From: Ophiostoma sp. CBS 140.51
Lineage: Eukaryota > Ascomycota > Sordariomycetes > Ophiostomatales > Ophiostomataceae
Assembly (NCBI GenBank): GCA_029298735.1
Contig: JANSLP010000049.1
Location: 93,264-157,263, forward strand
Reading direction: 5' to 3'
DNA length: 64,000 nucleotides
Positions within the stretch are counted from its first letter, which is position 1. Each line of letters begins with the position of its first letter. The position numbers and the translations under genes were made by a program. Shown piece by piece: positions 45,079 through 56,714 of the stretch. The notes under the pieces were generated by a model. It was not told where the DNA came from. It was given only the letters and a program-made list of their open reading frames with translations, and did not search any database.

Positions 45079-47693
45079 ATGTCTCAGGCACGACCAGCCA
45101 CGCGGGCCTGCAACACCTGCAAGGCTCGACGAATTAAGGTAGGCACTATGTGGTCTATATACGGCCGTCAGGAGACATGATCTTGTCGGCCATTCTCTAA
45201 CACGACGCTACAGTGCGATGAAGAACGTCCGTTATGCCAGCGATGTCTTCGCAGCGGCCGGGAGTGCTCCTACTCGACCGACTTTGACCGGGTGCACCGT
45301 GACGAAACTCGCCGGACGCAGAGACGAGTCGTACAAACCACCCCAGCAGCACCAGCACAAATACCAGCAACATCGGCAGTCATTCCTGGAGCAGCGCCGA
45401 CTCCGTTTCATCCAGCTGCCGGTGCCAATCCGATTGTCGGCACCACCACCAACAGAAATGTTCGCAACCAACCAGCTGCAGCCCGGGCGGCTGCAAGACA
45501 ACGAACAGCCAACCCGCCACCACCAACCACAGCAGCAGTACTAAGCATGCCCGCGGCTCCGACGACAATACATCTGACACCAAGATCATCATCCTCCGTG
45601 CCTGTATCAACATCTGACAGATCTAGATCCGTGTCGTCTTCCTCGCCATCGGCAGTCTTTTCTCTACCCGTCCGAAGTAGTTTGAGCCCTGGTGCGTCGA
45701 GTGCCAGTGCCGATGGCATGCTCGACCTTGCATCCATTTCGGGCCGCAATGATGGCGTGCCATTTTTGCAATCCGCCGAAGGCATGGAAACTACGGCGTT
45801 TGTCGCAGGTAACGAAGTCTCCCATGATGTCGCCGAGGCTGCCGGTGCCCTCGCTTCCGGGTACGGATCCCGCTTCTTCTGGCGTGGACCGCGTTACAGC
45901 CCAGCGACATACTATGCACACATGTACACGCCCGAGAATTACGCTACCGGTCCGACTATGAATGTCGACTCCAGTCCACCGCGATCCCCAATGGCCCCAA
46001 GCCACGGAGGTGGCTTTGTCCACGGCGAGATCCATGACGACGAAGAACGGACACGATATACTCCAGAAAACGAGTGGCAGCGGCCAGCATCGACGCTCAG
46101 CCTTCCCATTGGCGAATTAGCTCTGTGCTACTTTGCGTCCAACTTTATGCTCATCCCACGACAACCCTTTGGTGGCACCTATTTCGAGTTTATCGTTCCT
46201 GTTCTACAAGGTCAGCCGCCGGATAGTGCTATGCAGTACGCACTGCGAGCCTGCGCCTTTTCAGCCTTGGGCAATCGTTGGGTTAGCGACACGGTTGACT
46301 TTCATGCGATCGGTCTGAGCCAGTATACGGCTGCCCTGGCCAAAACGACACAGAGCTTGAAAGACCCACGGCTAAAGACGGCAGACGCCACCTTGGCGAC
46401 AGTGCTCCTACGAGGACTGTTCGAGGTGTGTATACCGTCAAATGGAGATTCTCATGCTGCGTTAATGCTAACAACTGGTACAGAGCATTACGGCAAAGAA
46501 GGAAATGTTTGCATGGCGGTCGCACATTGAAGGCGCTGTACAGATCGTCCATAACCGCGGCCCGCGCAAGATCCGCTCGCGGGTAGAGAAGCTCCTTTTC
46601 AACTCTGTTCGCATGCAGCTGGTATGTAATTGTCCTGTAGCGATATAAAGAGAACAGCTCCTGATCCGCTGATTAGATTCACCATTCCATGACAGCCGAC
46701 ACGCCCCCGACGTGGAGTATCAACTGGCGGTCCGGCGAGAACATCCAAGACTCTGCCACCGTCCGCTCCCAACGATTCCTCATGGAAACCAGTCAACTGC
46801 GGCGTGAGCAGGAGCGTCATATCGCCACCTGTGCCGGTCAACAGAGCATCTCTCCAGACGAGTTCAGCATGTACCTGCTGCGTGTCCGGGCCATTGACAA
46901 CGAAATGGCCAATTTTCTCGAATCGATACCCAAAGAGTACAAGCCCTATACGCTGGCCATTGCCGGCGAGGTTCCCGACGGTGACTACGAAAACGCCGAG
47001 GCGTTCCCCGGCCGTGTCGACATGTACTCGGACATTACTATGGCTAGTGTGTGGGTCGGCATTCGGTCATGCCGTCTGGTCATGTCCTGCTTGATTGTCC
47101 GCTGCATGGCTTTGACCTGCCCGCCCGGCACAGACTACCGCACACTGCCCGAGTTTTTGGAAGAAATGCGCCGTTGCAACAGTCTGATTGCTGACGTTGT
47201 GGCCGCCGTGCCCTACTTTTTGGGTTCTACTCCACCTGTCCCATCTATTGTGTCGGACACGGTGATGCCGTATGGGCAGTATGGACAGTATGGACATAGC
47301 GGGCCGAAACGGCGGGTCGCTACATCGGCCTCGGCCACGTCTGGCTTTGCCTGTGGTGACGACCATGGACATGGTTTGCCCAAGGTGCTGGCCGGCTACC
47401 TTTTGGTATGGCCGCTCGCGGGCGCATACACCCATGATTGTGCCTCGCCCGCTCAACGTGCCTACATAGCCGGCCGATTCAAGTATATGGGCAACGTTTT
47501 GGGTCTACGGTACGCACTCGTGTGCCAGCAGACACCCTTCCGGTTCCCGTCCATGATGATGTACCGGGACCGCCTGATTATATCGGGCACGCCGGCGAAC
47601 AGCCCGCCGTCAGCGAGCTCATCAGTTGGCAGTCCGCCGTCTGTCGGACTAGGTAAGACTCCTGTCAACACGCCGAGTCCGGAAGCGTCGTGA
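45079..47693 (+). CDS. Zn2Cys6 transcription factor
   Basis: Four exons (45079-45138, 45214-46425, 46484-46621, 46677-47693) give 808 residues. All introns are short GT..AG (75, 58 and 55 nt) and phase 0. The Zn2Cys6 DNA-binding domain is at residues 11-38 with the exact pattern C-x2-C-x6-C-x6-C-x2-C-x6-C (C11, C14, C21, C28, C31, C38). Intron 1 falls right before C21. A long Pro/Ser/Ala-rich linker follows. The conserved middle region of fungal regulators is seen as FASNFMLIP.., LRACAFSALGNRW.., TAKKEMFAWRSHIEGAVQIVHNRG and WSINWR. It is a nuclear DNA-binding regulator; the target is unknown and no clustered pathway adjoins it. Confidence 0.92.
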
Positions 47694-49332
47694 GGTTCGG
47701 GATGTGTTACGATATATGAATTGAGATGACATTTAAAGACGTTGGATTGGCACACGTCGAACCATCTACGAATGATAGCGATACCTACGCATTTACATAG
47801 TCACGAATAAAGACCGCCTCCATAAGAATTCAATTTGTGGGGGTTGTGAGACATCAATCATCAAGACGCCTTCAGCTACATACACAGCAATTATAGAGTT
47901 ACTGTCAGACCTTAATCTAGGTGGCGATAGCTTCAGGGGAGATGCGTCGCAACGGCTGGTGGCAAGGCCCGCGTGATTAGTTTAGCGGCCGGTGGCCCCG
48001 ATTTCCCCGATTAACAGGGCGCACTTGCGGGTCGAAACGCCCAAACTAGCAAATTAGGCCACTGGGGCCCAGTACAAAGGTACCTAAATGGCGTGTTTGG
48101 GGGTAAAACAAAGTCTGGGCCATTGGGACATTGGGACCTCCCCGCATTCGGTGGCTTGGAGCACAGCCCTGTTCTCATTTGTTCTCAACAGTGTTTGGAA
48201 CGCCTCGCCAGCTGCAGCCAAGAAGTCTCTCCTGCATGGAGATTGGCTGAAAGGTGAGAATTTGCAGTTTTTCTTCCCTTTGAAGTACGTCGTATTTCGG
48301 TGCAGAATGTACGTAAATACAGCGGTATTTTCTACACCAGTCTCTGCCTTTTGAAAGACGACAAGGCCTTACGAAAACAGCCACCACACCACCGGGTCGA
48401 AACAATCAGGATATGGTGGGGTTGGGTCGTACAGAACAAAGATGTGCAAAACAGAAACTTTATGAGAATCAACAATACAAGGATCAACAAGAAGAAGAAG
48501 AACGAGCAGGAAAGAACAAAATCACGATCGCAACTTCCCAAATCCACACACGGTCTGACAAGGCAGGTGCGTCCTCGTGCCTTCCCTCCGTTTGCAAGTG
48601 CGCCCTGTTCCGCCCACCCTCTGGACCGTCCATTGATCCCCGCCCTGCCTAGCGCCTGCACGCCAGCGCAGCAACAAGAGAAAAGAGGGCTGAACCCGCC
48701 CCGTTTCTGGCGATCCTTCCTCGTCAGACAACGCGCCTTCCTCCCCATCAGGTCCTCTGACGTCCACCGCCGCCCACGTCCGACGCACGCACGACACTTC
48801 TTTCTGTGTGCCGTGTGCCGTGTGCAGTGAAAAAGTACAATCTTTTTTCTTGACAACGACGTGCGCAAAACCAGTCAGACGCAGAGCCGCACTTCTACGT
48901 TCACTCTATCCCAACAACCCACCGCAAACTGCCCGTCACGACCAACCACCACGTGGCACAGCCCGAGCGCTTTTCTGCGGTTTTCTGCCTGGATTTTTCA
49001 CCTTTCTCCTCTGCCCTGTCTGCTTCATCCACAACGTCATTCTCTCTTCCTTCCATCTGATTCCTTCGTCTCAAGTTCGACTTTATTGACGCCGCCCTCC
49101 CTCGCCCCTGCTTAAAGCGCTCTCAACCGGTGAGACAAGGCTGGGCCTCGACGACGACGACGACAGACTGTCTCTCGGAACGGCGTAAAGAGCATATTGA
49201 CGACAGCCCCGATATCGACGTCACCAGAATCTTCGACTCTCGAAAGGCGCAACAGTCACTGCGCCAGCAGACGTGCACAACGCACACTCATCTTGGTCCG
49301 CCGTTCTGCACTTCTCACACCACTTCCTCAAT
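47694..49332. other. Intergenic region upstream of the ankyrin gene
   Basis: No gene is seen. The first part is AT-rich 3' flank of the regulator. From about 48850 the sequence is C/A/T-rich with few G, consistent with promoter and leader of the gene at 49333. Confidence 0.5.
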
Positions 49333-52300
49333 ATGCCCGTCCTCTCAAGCGGCGGCCCGCGGGCGCATCCCAACGCCGACTATGCGGGTCTTCCATCGTA
49401 TTTGGGCCCACCACCACCGCCCAAGACTACCAGCCCGTGGCCGCCAACAGAACTCGTCGCCGGCTCGAGCTACTATCCCATAGTCCCCGACCGCGATCAC
49501 CGTGTCACCCGCATCCTCTCCGGCAATCTGCATAGCGCCATCGACATGCTGTCACGAAGCAATACCAGTATTCGCGATCTCATTCGGCAACACGAGACGG
49601 CATGGGTGGCATTGCGCGTGTTATACAACCAGGTCGTTATCCTGCAGAAGCTGATGGAGCGGGTGCGCGACATGTTTATCAACCTGGAGCACGTTGAGAG
49701 CGTGGCTAAGAACGTCAACGTCTACGATGAGCCACCACAAGATGCCAAGGGGAAGGGAAAAACAAAGGCCAAAAATATACCGCTCACGTCCGCCCCCGAT
49801 CGAGTTATGGCCCAGACGAACCTGACACCGCTGGTGTGGAGCAACCGCGTTCTGCCCAAGGTCGAGCAGATGATGATTGACGCACGGAGCTGCCTCGTAG
49901 ACCTCGAAGGGTCGTGCCGGTCGGCCGTGCTGCGGCGCCAGACCCGACTCATGCAAGACCCAGACGTCATCCCCTTGCGCTGGGCTGACACCTACATCTA
50001 CACGACGGCGAGAAAGCTACACGGCTACCAGCACCAGCTGGAGGTCCATATGACATCTTGCAAATAGTAGGTCCCAGCCGTCCTTTTTCCAGAAAATATT
50101 GTAATACTCACACAGGCTCCAGCGTCCACATGGTCTCGACGGAAAAACTGTACAAAAACAGAAAGGGTTTCCACCTGGAAGACAGCGACATGTACTACTA
50201 CCTCGACGACGGTAGCAACTCGCACGACCGACCAGCCTTTTACGCCTTCTGGAGCAGCATGAGCCTGGCCAAGGCCGCGAAGAAACGACTTGAAAAGGAG
50301 AAGAAGCAGCGACTAAAGCAGCAGGCCGCTGAGCAGGATCCGTCAAGACCGCAACGTCCCAGCAAAGGCTCCAAACGAAAGTCAAAGGGCAAGACATTAG
50401 AGGACTGGACACAAGCACCCGCCAGCAAAGAAGACCTTCTCGCTGCCATCGACCGCAAAGATTACTTGACCATCGTCACCATGCTGATGTCCGACATGTC
50501 TCTCAACGACATGCTCGAGGACGGCACTTTTGTCCTCTCTCACGCCGTCGATGAAGACAACGCTGCCCTTGTATCCATCCTCGCCATGTGTGGTGCCGAC
50601 CCCAACGTTCGACACAGCAGCGGCAACACTCCACTGCACTTTGCTGCCAATACCAACTGCGTCGCTCCGGCCATGCTGCTGCTCGAGATTGGTGCCGAAG
50701 TCGACGTCCGCGATGCTCACGGTTTGACACCACTGCACGTCGCCTGCCGTGAGCGCAACCTGTCGGTAGTCCTGCAGCTTCTCGCCCACGGTGCCGACCC
50801 CAACCTATGTGATAACCGCGGCTTGACGCCCATGAGCTACGCCCTCTTGCACCCAAAACGGCCGACCATCTTGCGCGAGATGCTGACGACTCTGCTGACC
50901 TACGGAGCACGAACCACCGGTCGGGATATGTTGTTGCCGCCCTTTATCGAGGCCATCCTTCGATATGACTCGGCACTCATGTGCCGCTACTTGCAGGCCC
51001 ACCCGGAAGTGCTCGAGGCCGAGATGGAGGTGGCCACGACAGGGCCCGACGGCGGTATTGTCAAGTTACGGCCACTGTACGCAGCCATCCTCATCGGCAA
51101 CATTTACGCCATTGACCAGCTTTTGAGAAGGGGTGCCGATGTTCACCACGTCACCCCTGTCTACGGCAAAACCATAACCTACCTCGGCTTGGCCGTCCAG
51201 GGCGACTCTACGCCCATCGTTGCCCGCCTGCTCTTGTCCAATGCCGACCCCAACGTCGCCAACGTCCACGGGCGCACACCACTGCATCTAGCGGCAGCCT
51301 CTCAACACGGCGAAGTCGAGGTCGTTGAGTTGCTGCTCCGCCACGGCGCCGACGTCCAGGCCCAAACCCACGACCGCCACAGCCAGCCCCTGCACATGGC
51401 CGTCCGCAACGGCCGTGCCGACATCTGTTTCCACCTCCTGAAAATGGGTGCGCAGGTCGACCAACCCCTCAAGAGTGGCGTCACGCCCATTATGCTGGCC
51501 GTCTACTTCAGCAACAAGTCCATGCTGCGGTTCTTGATGAGCAATGGCGGCGATGTGCGGTACAAGACGCCGCAGTTTGGCGAGACGGCCATGCACACGG
51601 CGTGCAGAGTGGGTAATGTGAGTTTGGCCATGCTTCTGTTGCAACAGGGGTTGTCGGTGGATGCGTCCAATCCCTTCCCGACGACGAAGGCGACGGAGAC
51701 GGGGGAGGCGGGAAAATCGGAAAAGACGGCCGGCAGTGATAAAGAGGGCACTGCCTCTGCCTCCGCCTCCTCCTCCGCCTCCTCCTCGGCGGCTGCGCCG
51801 ACGACCTCGCGCTCCCGCCTCGGCTACGCCCCCATCCACGCCGCCGCGTCCCGCGGTCACATGGACATAGTCCGCTGGCTGCTTGCCAACGGCGCCGACC
51901 CTACCGCACGCATCGGCCGGACTGCTGCCCGCATCTGTCTCAGCAAAGACAAGGCCAAAAACAGAGCCTCCCGCAGAGAAAGAGAGCGAGAACGGGAGCG
52001 GACGACAGATGGCCATCAGTCCTCCGGTGTCAAGTCGGCCTCGTACGCCAAGTACGACGTTGATGTGGAGGCGGCGGATACAACATCGGCCACACCAGCA
52101 GCCGACGACCAGCCCGATTATGATTCCGACAGTGACCCTGGAGAGACACCCATCGAAGTGGCCCGCGCATATGGCCACGAACGGACAGCAGGGCTGATTG
52201 AAGATGCCATTCTGGCGGCAACGCCGGCGGCCAAAGAATTCTTGTCGACGCCGGCGGCGTCGCATTCTTCTTCGTCGTCGGCCAACCCCTCATCATCTGA

Positions 52301-52499
52301 CCCTTCCCCTCCTGGCCCGCCTGGCCCGCCCCGCAGGCTCTCGTCCGGCAGTAAACCTACATCGCAGTACAGTCTCGACCCGGTGTACGATAGTGCTGAT
52401 GAAGGTGAGGCGTTAGCGGGCGAGTTGCGCAAAGGAAAGAAGGTCCAGCCATCACCGCCTCCACTGGATGAAGCATCTGGCGGCAACTCCAATAATTAG
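49333..52499 (+). CDS. Ankyrin-repeat protein with helical N-terminal domain
   Basis: Exons 49333-50066 and 50123-52499 give 1036 residues. The intron 50067-50122 (GTAGGT, branch CTCAC, CTCCAG) joins the frames exactly. The N-terminal 244 residues are Pro-rich, then helical (LHSAIDMLSRSNTSIRDLIR.., VILQKLMERVRDMF..). A Lys/Arg/Glu-rich coiled stretch follows (about 300-340). About ten ankyrin repeats lie between about 380 and 840, for example TPLHFAANTN, TPLHVACRERNL, TPLHLAAASQHGEVEVVELLLRHGADV and APIHAAASRGHMDIVRWLLANGADP, with a last one near 917. The Ser/Pro-rich C-terminus looks disordered. It is probably a protein-interaction scaffold; partner and location are unknown. Confidence 0.85.
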
Positions 52500-53099
52500 G
52501 ACTTAAAGGATCTCACAGAATGAAAGGAGTACACCCGGAAATACGTTAAAGACAAAATGAAGATGAACAAATATGTAATGATTCATGACGAATACGAACA
52601 AGAAGCAGGCGACAGCGCTCCGAACTGGTCATCTGGATGACCATATGTATTTTGATATTTTCTAGATAATCTTTGAATATTCTCCCATTTTTCATATTTG
52701 TTTTGAACTCATTCACGGTGCTTTTCTTTTTCCAACATTTATGTTGATGAATTGTGAATTCACGTAATAAAAATAGCAGCAATAGTAGTTCAAATTTGCA
52801 ACTTATTCAGAGAAGAGTCTCCAGTGAAAACATTATCAAGTTCAGCTCGCCAACCAACAAACATTCCAATTGGAAAAGCAAAGCAATTTTCATTGTAATT
52901 GTCGTCGTTGATTCTTTTATTGACATTACGTCAAGTCTCAGTGACCGTCACATGTGGTGTTGGGCAAGATGACTAAGAATTTGGGGAGCTTTATCGGCGC
53001 TAACAACGATACCAGAAAAAAAAAGTTCTGGCGCGACAAGACTCGACGTCTCCACGCTCTTAGCAACAACAACCAAACTCGAACAACTCGACTCTGGAA
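52500..53099. other. AT-rich intergenic region
   Basis: This holds the 3' flank of the ankyrin gene and the upstream region of PUS1. No gene is seen. AT content drops after about 53030, which may mark the PUS1 leader. Confidence 0.55.
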
Positions 53100-55202
53100 A
53101 TGCGACACGCACTCCGACGACTACAATTGCGGTCCAAGGCAACTATCCTCTCCAATTTCACGACGACTGTAACACGACCGCTGTTTTTGCAACGAGCAGC
53201 CCTTCCCATCTTCTCGAATTCCTTCTCGACTTCAATTCCTTCACCCTTCTACATCTCCAAACCCCGATTCTCCGACTTGACGACAATGGCTGGCGACGGT
53301 GAAGGCGGCGGCGGCGGCGGCCAGAAACATAGCCACAACTACCGCGGCGCCAACAAGCACCGCAGCGGCGGCGGTCACGGTGGCCACGGCGCCAAGAGCA
53401 AGGACAACGGCACTTGGCGCAAGGACAACCGGCCGACCAAGCGGCGACGCATCTACGGCGACCGCAATGCCGAGGCTGCCGAACAGAAAGAGGGCGGTGG
53501 TGAAGGTGGTGAAGGTGGCGAGCCGGCCAAGAAATGGGAGCCCCGGCCATCCAACATGAGCATCCCCTTTTCAGCGGAAGAGATTGCTGCCGAAGGCCGT
53601 CGGCCGAAACGCAAGGTGGCCGTCATGATTGGCTACGCCGGCACGGGGTACCGCGGCATGCAGATCAACCATGACGAGAAGACGATTGAGGGTGACCTTT
53701 TCGCGGCGTTTGTGGCGGCGGGTGCCATCGCCAAGGCCAATGCAGACGACCCCAAAAAGTCGAGTCTGGTGCGGTGCGCGCGGACGGACAAGGGCGTGCA
53801 CGCCGCTGGCAACGTCATTTCCCTCAAGCTGATTGTGGAGGACGACGATGTCGTGCAAAAGATTAATGACGCCCTCCCCGAGCAGATTCGCGTGTGGGGC
53901 ATCCAGCGGACGATCAACAGCTTCAGTTGCTACCAGGCGTGTGACTCGCGGTGGTACGAGTACCTGCTGCCGAGCTATGCGCTGCTGCCACCGCACCCGG
54001 ACAGCTTTTTGGGCCGCGAAATGGTGTCGTCAGCCAAGAAGGCAGACGAAGAGTCGGCTGCTCTTCTGGAGGGCGACGAGAACAAGGTGGAGAACGTGTA
54101 CGCGGGCATGATGGAGCGGCTGGACGACGTCAAGGACTTTTGGCCGACGGTAGAGCGTGAGGTTGTGACCCCGATTCTGGAGACGTTGAGCCCCGAGGTA
54201 CGCAAACTGGTGGTAGATCGCCTACACTCGGGCGATGACTTGGCCGAGGTCTCGCACAAGGCCATTGAGAACGTGGAGCACAAAGAGAGTGAGGAGACAA
54301 AGGAGGAGGACACGCAGGCTGAGGTCACAGAGGAGTCTACCGAGAAGTCGGAGGACAAGATGACGGATGCTCCCACGGAGGCAGCCACTGAGCCAACTGC
54401 CGAGACCGCCACCGAGACCGCCGGTGAGACAACGACGCCTGCCGCGCCCAGCCACAAGCTCGAGGTCGAAAAGGCGCTGCGCGACATCAAGGCTGCCTAC
54501 ATTGCTGCCAAGCGTGCCTACCGCATCAACCCTGCACGCCTGCAGCGCCTCCAGGATGCCCTCACCCAGTACGAGGGCACACGCAACTTCCACAACTACA
54601 CCGTCCAGAAATCCTACAAAGATGCTTCGGCCAAACGCCACATCAAGTCCTTTGTCGTCAACCCAGAACCCATCCAGATCCGCGACACCCAGTGGCTGTC
54701 CCTCAAAGTGCACGGCCAGAGCTTCATGATGCACCAGATTCGCAAGATGGTCGCCATGTCCGTCATGGTCACGCGCTGCGGCACCGACCCCGGCCCTGCC
54801 ATGGAGCTGAGCTACGGCCCGCGGCGCATCAGCATCCCCCGCGCCCCTGGATTTGGTCTGCTGCTCGAGCGCCCCGTGTTTGACAGCTACAACTCGAAAG
54901 CGCAGGCCAACGGCAAGGAGACGCTCGACTTCAAGAAGTACGAGACGGAGCTGCAGGCGTTCAAGGACAAGCAGATTTACGGCCGCATCTGGGACGTGGA
55001 GGAGACGCAGAACGTGTTCCATGCCTTCTTCCACCAGCTGGACAACTTCCGCACGAGCTACTACCTGTGGGCGGTGCCCGGCGGGTACAAAGCAGCGTTT
55101 GAGCGGTTTGGCCAAGTGGGCAGTAAGGAGGCTGGTGCCCCGATGGGCATCCTGGAGGATCCCGAATCCGATGCCGAGAACCCAGATGAGGGTGAGGGTT
55201 GA
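53100..55202 (+). CDS. PUS1: tRNA pseudouridine synthase 1 (TruA family)
   Basis: This enzyme converts uridine to pseudouridine in tRNAs and some other RNAs. The long form has 700 residues. Family motifs are KVAVMIGYAGTGYRGMQ at about 170-190, the catalytic ARTDKGVHAAGN with Asp230, SRWYEYLLPSYALL, GTRNFHNYT, and the C-terminal MMHQIRKMVAM. Between about 395 and 455 there is a Glu/Thr-rich insert. The first ATG (53100) adds 62 residues that are Arg/Leu/Ser/Thr-rich with few acidic residues, like a mitochondrial presequence. The second ATG (53286, cgacaATGG) has a strong context and begins a Gly/His-rich, Lys/Arg-rich segment suited to the nucleus. Dual targeting is therefore likely. There is no intron. 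It is convergent with MED22. Confidence 0.95.
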   Translation: MRHALRRLQLRSKATILSNFTTTVTRPLFLQRAALPIFSNSFSTSIPSPFYISKPRFSDLTTMAGDGEGGGGGGQKHSHNYRGANKHRSGGGHGGHGAKSKDNGTWRKDNRPTKRRRIYGDRNAEAAEQKEGGGEGGEGGEPAKKWEPRPSNMSIPFSAEEIAAEGRRPKRKVAVMIGYAGTGYRGMQINHDEKTIEGDLFAAFVAAGAIAKANADDPKKSSLVRCARTDKGVHAAGNVISLKLIVEDDDVVQKINDALPEQIRVWGIQRTINSFSCYQACDSRWYEYLLPSYALLPPHPDSFLGREMVSSAKKADEESAALLEGDENKVENVYAGMMERLDDVKDFWPTVEREVVTPILETLSPEVRKLVVDRLHSGDDLAEVSHKAIENVEHKESEETKEEDTQAEVTEESTEKSEDKMTDAPTEAATEPTAETATETAGETTTPAAPSHKLEVEKALRDIKAAYIAAKRAYRINPARLQRLQDALTQYEGTRNFHNYTVQKSYKDASAKRHIKSFVVNPEPIQIRDTQWLSLKVHGQSFMMHQIRKMVAMSVMVTRCGTDPGPAMELSYGPRRISIPRAPGFGLLLERPVFDSYNSKAQANGKETLDFKKYETELQAFKDKQIYGRIWDVEETQNVFHAFFHQLDNFRTSYYLWAVPGGYKAAFERFGQVGSKEAGAPMGILEDPESDAENPDEGEG

Positions 55203-55360
55203 ACATAAGACAGTATTGCATCTTGGGCTGTAGATTTTGGCGTTCGGTATTTAAAAAAGTAGATCTTGGTCTTTTGAATCTGGAATTTTGGTATTATATT
55301 ACACAATTTTCGCTATTGGATATCGTACATGGGCCTAGATGAACGTGAAGTAGGTCCTTG

Positions 55361-55879
55361 CTATGGTGCTGCCGTCTCGCTCGTCGGTGGTTGTGATTCT
55401 GATTGCTGTGACGTTTGTTGGGTTTGTTGCGACTGTTGCGAGTGCTGTGATTGCTGCTGCGGCACCGGTCCGCCTGTTGGCGTCGTCTGATACGTCCCGT
55501 ACTTGCCCAGGTCTCGTGTCCGTGTCGCCTGCTGCATGCCCTCGAGCTGTGCCAGCAAGGGAGCAACGTCGCTCCGAATCTTGGACTCGGCCTCGGCATC
55601 GCCGGCGCCCGACGCACGCAGCGCACCCACAATCCACAGCTCCCGTATCCGGCGCGTCAATGTGCACAGGTTCTCGGCCGTTCTTAGCAGACCCGCCACC
55701 TCGGCGTCAATCTTTAACCGGTTGGCCGCGGCCTCGCCAATCGTTGACCGGTTGGAGATACGTGATGTCGCGGCCTTGACGAGATCTCGGGCGTGCTGTG
55801 TGTAGTCGGCGATGAGCTGGGACTCGCGGTCCAACAAGTCGTTGTACTTGTCGCCACTGTTGGCGCCTGGGGCGGCCAT
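55361..55879 (-). CDS. MED22: Mediator complex subunit 22
   Basis: This 172-residue protein looks like the fungal form of MED22 (Srb6/Surf5), a head-module subunit of the Mediator coactivator that binds RNA polymerase II. The helical core YNDLLDRESQLIADYTQHARDL.., AAANRLKIDAEVAGLLRTAENL, LTRRIRELWIVGALR fits the family's coiled-coil hairpin. The C-terminal about 35 residues are Gln/Ser/Thr-rich and variable. Length is typical (yeast 121, fungi 130-190). There is no intron. Start context is tcatcATGG. Recognition rests on the helical pattern, so it is slightly less certain than PUS1. Confidence 0.72.
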   Translation of the reverse strand: MAAPGANSGDKYNDLLDRESQLIADYTQHARDLVKAATSRISNRSTIGEAAANRLKIDAEVAGLLRTAENLCTLTRRIRELWIVGALRASGAGDAEAESKIRSDVAPLLAQLEGMQQATRTRDLGKYGTYQTTPTGGPVPQQQSQHSQQSQQTQQTSQQSESQPPTSETAAP

Positions 55880-56242
55880 GATGAAGGACGTGAGAAGGAT
55901 GCGCGTCGAGGGAAGGAGAGGAGAAGAGAAGAAAGAGCTGGTGGTCGTCGCGATGAGAGGTGCGTGGCCAATCGGCGGGAAAAGGAGCTCTGTGAGTTTT
56001 GTGCGCGCCAGAAATGATCGGGGAGCACGATTTTATGCTTTCGAAAAGAGAGAGATCGTTCTCGTTTGTACGAAGCTCTGATGCTGATGCTGAAGTTGAA
56101 ATTGAAGTGAGAGAAGGTTGAAGTCAATTGAAGCTTCTCAAGCTTGGTGGGGTTGAAGTTAGCAAAGCCCAGCAGTAGCTGCACGTGATGGTTTTTAGCT
56201 AGCCTACATAAATCTGGAAAAGAGAAACCGGAACATCAAATG

Positions 56243-56315
56243 GCCCGGGTAGCACAGTGGTAGCTGCGCCTGCCTAGTAAGCAGGAGGTCCGCGGTTCGA
56301 TCCCGCGTCTGGGCA
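56243..56315 (+). tRNA. tRNA-Thr (AGT anticodon)
   Basis: A 73-nt cloverleaf: acceptor GCCCGGG pairs with TCTGGGC (with G-T pairs) plus discriminator A. The D arm is GCA..TGC, the anticodon stem CCTGC/GCAGG encloses loop CTAGTAA (AGT, reads ACU/ACC after A34 editing), and the T arm is CGCGG-TTCGATC-CCGCG. B box GGTTCGATCC is perfect. There is no intron. CCA is not encoded, as expected in eukaryotes. Confidence 0.93.
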
Positions 56316-56340
56316 TCTTATCAAATAAGCAATTGTTGGA

Positions 56341-56350
56341 TTTTTTTTTT
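56341..56350 (+). terminator. RNA polymerase III terminator of tRNA-Thr
   Basis: A run of ten T starts 26 nt after the tRNA, and a second run of T follows after GA. T-runs of this length are strong Pol III stops. Confidence 0.7.
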
Positions 56351-56714
56351 GATTTTTTTTTGGCCGAACTGCAGTGCGAATAGAAGTTCTCGCAAACAAT
56401 CCGTCTATTAGGTGTAAGTGGCAATTCAGAGAATCACTATGTATGTGAATTACAGAAGTGAATAAACGTCTGGTTGTTTGTTGCCTGTATGTTACCCGTT
56501 TACTATTGTTGTTTATTTGTGTCATCCTTACTCTACGTGCTCTGATTCACGCACTCACTTTTGCACATCTTCTTCTTCGCATCTTCCATCCCATCCACGA
56601 CTGATGCGAGCTGCCACGCCCCGGACACATCCAAAGATCCCCCTTTCTGTCACGCAGCTGTCGCTTCATCCTTTCTTTTTCTTTCATCCCAAGAATGACC
56701 CATCCAGTCACGGT

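Noticed and set aside
46426..46530. Continuation of regulator exon 2 to a stop at 46530
   Set aside because: Splicing at GTGTGT with a GCTAAC branch and TACAG restores the conserved TAKKEMFAWRSHIEGA segment.
51288..52265. 325-codon minus-strand open frame over the ankyrin gene
   Set aside because: Antisense shadow of GC-rich ankyrin codons.
50058..52499. Ankyrin part as a separate gene starting at ATG 50058
   Set aside because: A canonical 56-nt intron joins it in frame to the preceding exon, and ATG 50058 lies inside the upstream coding exon in another frame.
56236..56525. Minus-strand open frames over the tRNA containing RRGIEPRTSCLLGRRSYHCA
   Set aside because: This is the well-known false protein read from the antisense of a tRNA gene.
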